From contig JBJECZ010000010.1 in assembly GCA_051871555.1 (NCBI GenBank), forward strand, positions 1 to 11,905: DNA of 11,905 nt, in the 5' to 3' direction. This DNA is from SFTJ01 sp051871555. GTDB taxonomy: Bacteria > Bacteroidota > Bacteroidia > Bacteroidales > Muribaculaceae. Positions within the stretch are counted from its first letter, which is position 1; each line of letters begins with the position of its first letter. Both the position numbers and the translations under genes were made by a program. This document shows positions 7,692 to 11,905 of the stretch, one piece after another. The notes beneath the pieces are model-generated. The model did not search any database, was not told where the DNA came from, and saw only the letters and a program-made list of their open reading frames with translations.

Positions 7692-9653
7692 ATGCCAACA
7701 AAACCGCAGCACATATATAATTTAAATATACCATCGGAGCGATGGCTACCCACCTCTAAGAAAGAGATTGAGAAACTGGACTGGGATTACATTGATGTGA
7801 TTCTGTTTTCGGGAGATGCTTACATCGACCATCCATCTATGGGCTCAGCCGTTATTGGACGATATTTGCAATCGAAAGGCTATCGGGTAGCAATTGTGCC
7901 ACAACCCAATTGGCGCGACGATTTGCGCGACTTTAAAAAACTGGGCCAACCGCGAATTTGTTTCGGCATCTCGGCAGGAGCAATGGATTCGATGGTGAAT
8001 CACTACACTGCCGGTCGCCGACGCCGCTCTGATGATGCTTACACGCCTGACGGAAAAGCAGGAATGCGCCCTGATATGCCGACAATTGTTTATTCACGCA
8101 TCTTGAAAGAATTGTTCCCTGATGTGCCGGTGATTGCCGGGGGCATTGAGGCATCGTTGCGCCGAGTTTCGCACTACGACTATTGGCAGGACAAATTAAT
8201 GCCTTCAATTCTTGTCGATTGCCAAGCCGATATGCTCATATATGGCATGGGTGAAAAACCGATGCTTGAAATTGTTGAAACTCTCGAGTCGGGCAAAAAT
8301 ATAACAGATCTATGCGACATTCCTCAGACTGTCGTAAGGCAGCCTTTGCAGGCTATGCCTGACACCGACACTGCAAAGCAAAATGGCGATGTGATTCTTC
8401 ACTCGTTTGATGAATGCCTTAAAAACAAATTATACCAAGCCGAAAATTTCAAGCACATCGAAGTGGAATCGAATCGCTGGTTTGGCAATGCCCTTTGGCA
8501 AGCATCTGGCAATGTGGCTATAAAGGTGAACCGCACCAATCCGCCCCTCACCACTGCGGAAATCGATGCTTCGTTCGACCTGCCATACACTCGCCTGCCT
8601 CATCCACGATATAATGGAAAAACAATTCCCGCATACGAAATGATTCGCCATTCGGTGAATATGCATCGCGGCTGTTTTGGCGGATGCGCTTTCTGCACTA
8701 TCTCAGCTCATCAAGGAAAGTTTATAGCCAGTAGAAGCAAGGCTTCCATTCTGCGCGAAGTGAAGCAAATCATAGCCATGGACGACTTTAAGGGCTATAT
8801 TTCGGATTTGGGAGGACCGTCAGCCAACATGTATGCCATGCACGGCAATGACCTCTCACTGTGCAAAAAATGTGTTCGACCATCGTGCCTTCACCCAAAG
8901 CCATGCAACAACCTTAACAACAACCATGCTCCGCTACTTGACATCTATCACGAAGTGGACCGCTTAAAAGAGATTAAGAAATCGTTCATCGGCAGCGGCG
9001 TGCGCTACGACCTTGCCATGCATAAGTGTGGCAACAAAAGCATTGAGCAAATCAACCAGCAATTTATTGAAGAGCTGATTCGCTTTCACGTTTCGGGAAG
9101 GCTGAAAGTAGCACCTGAACACACCAACGACGAAGTGCTTAATCTAATGAGAAAGCCCTCATTCAAGTTGTTCCACCAGTTTAATGAGCTGTTCAACACC
9201 ATCAACAACCGCTACCAATTGAACCAACAGCTCATCCCTTATTTTATTTCGTCGCATCCCGGATGCACGCAAATGGCTATGGCTGAACTGGCAGTAGAAA
9301 CAAAACGTCTGAATTTCCACCTCGAGCAGGTGCAGGATTTCACTCCCACTCCAATGACTATTTCAACCGAGACATACTACTGCGGTGTGCATCCATACAC
9401 CTTGCAGCCCATTTTTACAGCCAAGAAAACTGATGAGAAGCTGGCTCAACGAAAATATTTCTTCTGGTATGACAATCAATATAAACGCGACATTTTCAAC
9501 TCTTTGTCCAAGATGGGTCGCACAGATTTGATTGCTCAACTCTATCCTCATGGCATTGGCGAAATTAACCGACTAAATAAAGATTATCCCAATAGCCACA
9601 GAAAAGGAAATCTACATAATAGATTCAACAAAAAAAACAGAAATAAAAAATAA
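7692..9653 (+). CDS. ygiQ: YgiQ-family radical SAM protein (UPF0313), function unknown
   Basis: Radical SAM enzymes use a 4Fe-4S cluster to split S-adenosylmethionine and start radical chemistry; the reaction and substrate of the YgiQ branch are not known to me. The 653 residues fit the family's three-part plan: an N-terminal YgiQ domain (about 1-300, with DVILFSGDAYIDHPS), a radical SAM core with the cluster motif CFGGCAFC at 328-335 (C328, C332, C335), and a C-terminal DUF3362-like part (about 570-630) ending in a very basic Asn/Lys/Arg-rich tail. A second cysteine cluster, C391, C394, C399 and C405, lies about 55 residues after the first and could bind another metal or cluster (inference). 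No signal peptide or membrane segment is seen, so it should be cytoplasmic. It sits 14 bp after uvrB and 10 bp before the peptidase gene with no promoter box visible at either junction, so co-transcription is likely. Family assignment is firm; function open. Confidence 0.95.
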   Translation: MPTKPQHIYNLNIPSERWLPTSKKEIEKLDWDYIDVILFSGDAYIDHPSMGSAVIGRYLQSKGYRVAIVPQPNWRDDLRDFKKLGQPRICFGISAGAMDSMVNHYTAGRRRRSDDAYTPDGKAGMRPDMPTIVYSRILKELFPDVPVIAGGIEASLRRVSHYDYWQDKLMPSILVDCQADMLIYGMGEKPMLEIVETLESGKNITDLCDIPQTVVRQPLQAMPDTDTAKQNGDVILHSFDECLKNKLYQAENFKHIEVESNRWFGNALWQASGNVAIKVNRTNPPLTTAEIDASFDLPYTRLPHPRYNGKTIPAYEMIRHSVNMHRGCFGGCAFCTISAHQGKFIASRSKASILREVKQIIAMDDFKGYISDLGGPSANMYAMHGNDLSLCKKCVRPSCLHPKPCNNLNNNHAPLLDIYHEVDRLKEIKKSFIGSGVRYDLAMHKCGNKSIEQINQQFIEELIRFHVSGRLKVAPEHTNDEVLNLMRKPSFKLFHQFNELFNTINNRYQLNQQLIPYFISSHPGCTQMAMAELAVETKRLNFHLEQVQDFTPTPMTISTETYYCGVHPYTLQPIFTAKKTDEKLAQRKYFFWYDNQYKRDIFNSLSKMGRTDLIAQLYPHGIGEINRLNKDYPNSHRKGNLHNRFNKKNRNKK

Positions 9654-9663
9654 GTATTTAAAC

Positions 9664-11763
9664 ATGATTATGAAACTATCATCAAAAACAATTATGGCAT
9701 CAACGATTGGCTTTTTAGCAATGGCATCGTGCACTCAAGCAAACGATGGCGAAATTGTTGAAAAACCCGACTTGAAAGTAGTAGACGGACAGTTCACGCC
9801 CGAGATTCTCGAGGGATTAGGACGCGTGAGTGGCATCAGTGTTTCGCCAGAAGGAGAAAAAGTGCTTTATGGCGTGTCGTATGAAAACATCGCCTTAAAC
9901 AAAAGCAACCGCGAGTTGTGGATTATGAATGCCGACGGCAGCAACCCAACACGCCTTACAACAACAGCGTCAAGCGAACAAAACGAAACATTTATTTGTG
10001 ACGGCAAAAAAATAGCATTTATCGCGCGCGAAGGCGATAAAATGCAACTGTTCACAATGGACGCCGACGGCAGCAATCGAAAATGCATTTCAGCTGTTGA
10101 AAACGGCGTTAACGGATTTGTTATTTCGCCCGACGAAACGAAAATCGCCTTTATCTCAAATGTGAAATATGGCGAAACAACTGCCGATAAACACCCCGAC
10201 TTGAAAAAGTCGACAGCCCGAATCATCGACGACTTGATGTATCGTCACTGGGACGAATGGGTCACTGAGATTCCTCACACATTTATTGCCGATTTCGACG
10301 GCAAGGAATTGAAAAACATTAAAGACCTACTTGAAGGTGAGCAATTCGAAGCACCGATGAAGCCTTTTGGCGGCATCGAATCGATTGCTTGGAGCCCCGA
10401 CAGCAAAAGCCTTGTTTACGTCAGTCGTAAGAAAACAGGCTTGGAATACTCGCTTTCCACCAACTCCGACCTTTATAAATACGACCTTGCAAGTGGTAAA
10501 ACAACAAACCTCACCGAAGGCATGCTTGGATACGATACCGACCCAGTATTCTCGCACGACGGCACCAAGTTAGCTTGGCTATCCATGGAACACGACGGAT
10601 ATGAAAGCGACAAGAAACGCATCTTTGTTCTCGATATCGCCACAAACACAAAAACCGATTTGACTGCTAATTGGGACTATAGTGTAGAGGGCTTGGCATG
10701 GAGCATCGACGACAAGTCGATTTTCTTCCTTGCACCATATCAAGGCACCATTCCAATGTTCAAAATGGATGTAAACACTCAGCAAATCGACACTGTAGCA
10801 GCTGGGGAATGCGACTATGCAGCCGTTGTTCCAGCCCTCGACAAGGTGTACACTCTGCGTCATAGCTTAAGTCAACCGAATGAAATATATTCGGTTAAGC
10901 CTGGCGAAGAGCCCATTAAACTCACCACTGTGAACGATGAAATATTGAGTCAGCTTGACCCAATCAAAACCGAAAAACGTCTTGTGCCTACCACCGATGG
11001 CAAACTTATGACCACATGGATTGTTTATCCTCCGAAATTCGACCCAAACAAAAAATATCCGGCAATACTATATTGCCAAGGAGGTCCGCAATCGCCAGTG
11101 AGCCAGTTCTGGTCGTACCGTTGGAATCTGCGACTAATGGCTTCTAACGGTTATATCGTTATTGCTCCTAATCGACGAGGACTCCCCGGTTTCGGAACCG
11201 AATGGAATGCACAAATTTCGGGCGACTATGGCGGACAAAATATGCAAGACTATCTAAGTGCTGTCGATTATATGAAGAATGAACCATTCATCGATGCTAA
11301 ACACATCGGCGCCGTTGGTGCAAGCTATGGAGGTTTTTCGGTATATTGGCTTGCAGGTCATCACGAGGGTAGATTTGCTGCATTCATTGCTCATGCCGGC
11401 ATCTTCAACATTGAGAGCCAATACCTCGAGACCGAAGAAATGTGGTTTGCCAACTGGGATATGGGCGGCGCATTCTGGGATAAAGACAATGCGGTTGCTC
11501 AACGCGCTTTCGCAAACTCGCCACATAAGTTTGTGCAGAACTGGGATACTCCAATCATGGTCACCGTGGGCGAACTCGACTATCGCATTGTGTTCACTCA
11601 AGGTATGATGGCATTCAATGCTGCCAAGCTTAGAGGCATACCTGCTCATTTCGTTTCGTTCCCCGATGAGAACCACTGGATTTTAAAACCGCAAAACGCC
11701 ATCCTTTGGCAACGCGAGTTTTTTGCGTGGCTCAACAAGTGGCTAAAGCCAAGTCAAGAATAA
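9664..11763 (+). CDS. S9-family serine peptidase, dipeptidyl peptidase 5-like, probable lipoprotein
   Basis: DPP5-type enzymes remove dipeptides from the N-terminus of peptides in the periplasm. The N-terminus is basic, then hydrophobic, then MAS followed by C23, a plausible lipobox, so the protein is probably lipid-anchored after cleavage. Residues about 50-420 form the beta-propeller, with DGSN-type blade motifs at 89-94 and 133-138. A DLMYRHWDEWV segment is, from memory, typical of DPP5. The C-terminal alpha/beta-hydrolase domain carries the triad S554 (in GASYGG), D639 (in GELDYR) and H671 (in ENHW). The spacings of 85 and 32 residues equal those I recall for Porphyromonas gingivalis DPP5. 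The residue before the GE of GELD is Val, where many S9 enzymes have His. Either ATG (9664 or 9670) could start it. It is the third gene of the uvrB cluster, 10 bp after ygiQ. Substrate preference is inferred from the family. Confidence 0.92.
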   Translation: MIMKLSSKTIMASTIGFLAMASCTQANDGEIVEKPDLKVVDGQFTPEILEGLGRVSGISVSPEGEKVLYGVSYENIALNKSNRELWIMNADGSNPTRLTTTASSEQNETFICDGKKIAFIAREGDKMQLFTMDADGSNRKCISAVENGVNGFVISPDETKIAFISNVKYGETTADKHPDLKKSTARIIDDLMYRHWDEWVTEIPHTFIADFDGKELKNIKDLLEGEQFEAPMKPFGGIESIAWSPDSKSLVYVSRKKTGLEYSLSTNSDLYKYDLASGKTTNLTEGMLGYDTDPVFSHDGTKLAWLSMEHDGYESDKKRIFVLDIATNTKTDLTANWDYSVEGLAWSIDDKSIFFLAPYQGTIPMFKMDVNTQQIDTVAAGECDYAAVVPALDKVYTLRHSLSQPNEIYSVKPGEEPIKLTTVNDEILSQLDPIKTEKRLVPTTDGKLMTTWIVYPPKFDPNKKYPAILYCQGGPQSPVSQFWSYRWNLRLMASNGYIVIAPNRRGLPGFGTEWNAQISGDYGGQNMQDYLSAVDYMKNEPFIDAKHIGAVGASYGGFSVYWLAGHHEGRFAAFIAHAGIFNIESQYLETEEMWFANWDMGGAFWDKDNAVAQRAFANSPHKFVQNWDTPIMVTVGELDYRIVFTQGMMAFNAAKLRGIPAHFVSFPDENHWILKPQNAILWQREFFAWLNKWLKPSQE

Positions 11764-11786
11764 CATAACTGGTTGCATAATTACAC

Positions 11787-11829
11787 ATTTAGGTCTGTAT
11801 CCCTGAGCACATGGAATACAGACCTAAAT
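11787..11829 (+). terminator. Strong hairpin, likely terminator after the DPP5-like gene
   Basis: Arms 11787-11800 and 11816-11829 are a perfect 14-bp inverted repeat (ATTTAGGTCTGTAT / ATACAGACCTAAAT). After one mismatch two more G-C pairs can form, leaving a 9-base loop. It starts 24 bases past the peptidase stop codon. The downstream side is T-rich but interrupted (TATTTAACATT), so termination is likely but the U-tract is not ideal. No gene on the opposite strand is visible in the window to share it. Confidence 0.65.
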
Positions 11830-11905
11830 TATTTAACATTACTATTTATTAACAATAGTTCGTTAACTTATCCCCAGGCCTAAGCGGCTCTGGATGTAAA
11901 TAAAA
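11830..11905. other. Gene-free end of window with a short hairpin
   Basis: No open reading frame, tRNA or promoter box is seen here. CCAGGCC (11874-11880) can pair with GGCTCTGG (11886-11893) with one bulged T and a 5-base loop. Neither side has a T-run, so it is not a convincing terminator on its own. It may belong to a transcript that starts or ends just beyond the right edge. Confidence 0.3.

Noticed and set aside
11254..11676. A 140-codon minus-strand frame opposite the peptidase catalytic domain
   Set aside because: It is antisense to the region encoding the intact S-D-H triad; no motif or promoter supports it.
11868..11876. TTATCCCCA, one base from a DnaA box
   Set aside because: A single near-match with no cluster of boxes, no dnaA or dnaN nearby and no A/T-rich unwinding element pattern; likely chance.

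Overview
The window looks like ordinary chromosomal DNA from a member of the Bacteroidota, most likely order Bacteroidales. Three things point there. The promoters have the Bacteroides-type TAnnTTTG -7 box, in one case with a TTTG -33 box at the right spacing. Shine-Dalgarno sequences are absent, with A/T-rich leaders before the start codons. The protein set also fits: a Bacteroidetes-type trigger factor, a DPP5-like S9 peptidase, a secreted M13 peptidase and a long ABC-F protein. Family or genus cannot be fixed from this sequence alone.

Layout. The left half (1-5442) is read from the minus strand. In transcription order it holds an ABC-F ribosome-associated ATPase, then after a 39-bp gap a secreted M13 zinc metallopeptidase closed by a good intrinsic terminator, then trigger factor (tig) with its own textbook promoter. 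The tig gene runs off the left edge. The right half (5608-11763) is read from the plus strand. It holds uvrB (nucleotide-excision repair), a YgiQ-family radical SAM protein of unknown function, and a DPP5-like dipeptidyl peptidase carried as a probable lipoprotein. These three are separated by only 14 and 10 bp and end in a strong hairpin. The two halves diverge from a 165-bp region with a -7 box facing each way. The last 142 bp contain no gene that I can see.

How the genes work together. Two envelope peptidases (M13 and DPP5-like) could act in sequence on peptides in the periplasm, but they sit in different transcription units and nothing shows a dedicated link. Trigger factor and the ABC-F protein both act on or near the ribosome. 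UvrB is the damage-verifying helicase of UvrABC.

I see no mobile element, CRISPR array, tRNA, rRNA, toxin-antitoxin pair or defence system. I do not believe a new multi-gene system is present. The most under-described item is the YgiQ radical SAM protein with its second cysteine cluster, packed between uvrB and the peptidase. The second is the strongly divergent PPIase domain of trigger factor.
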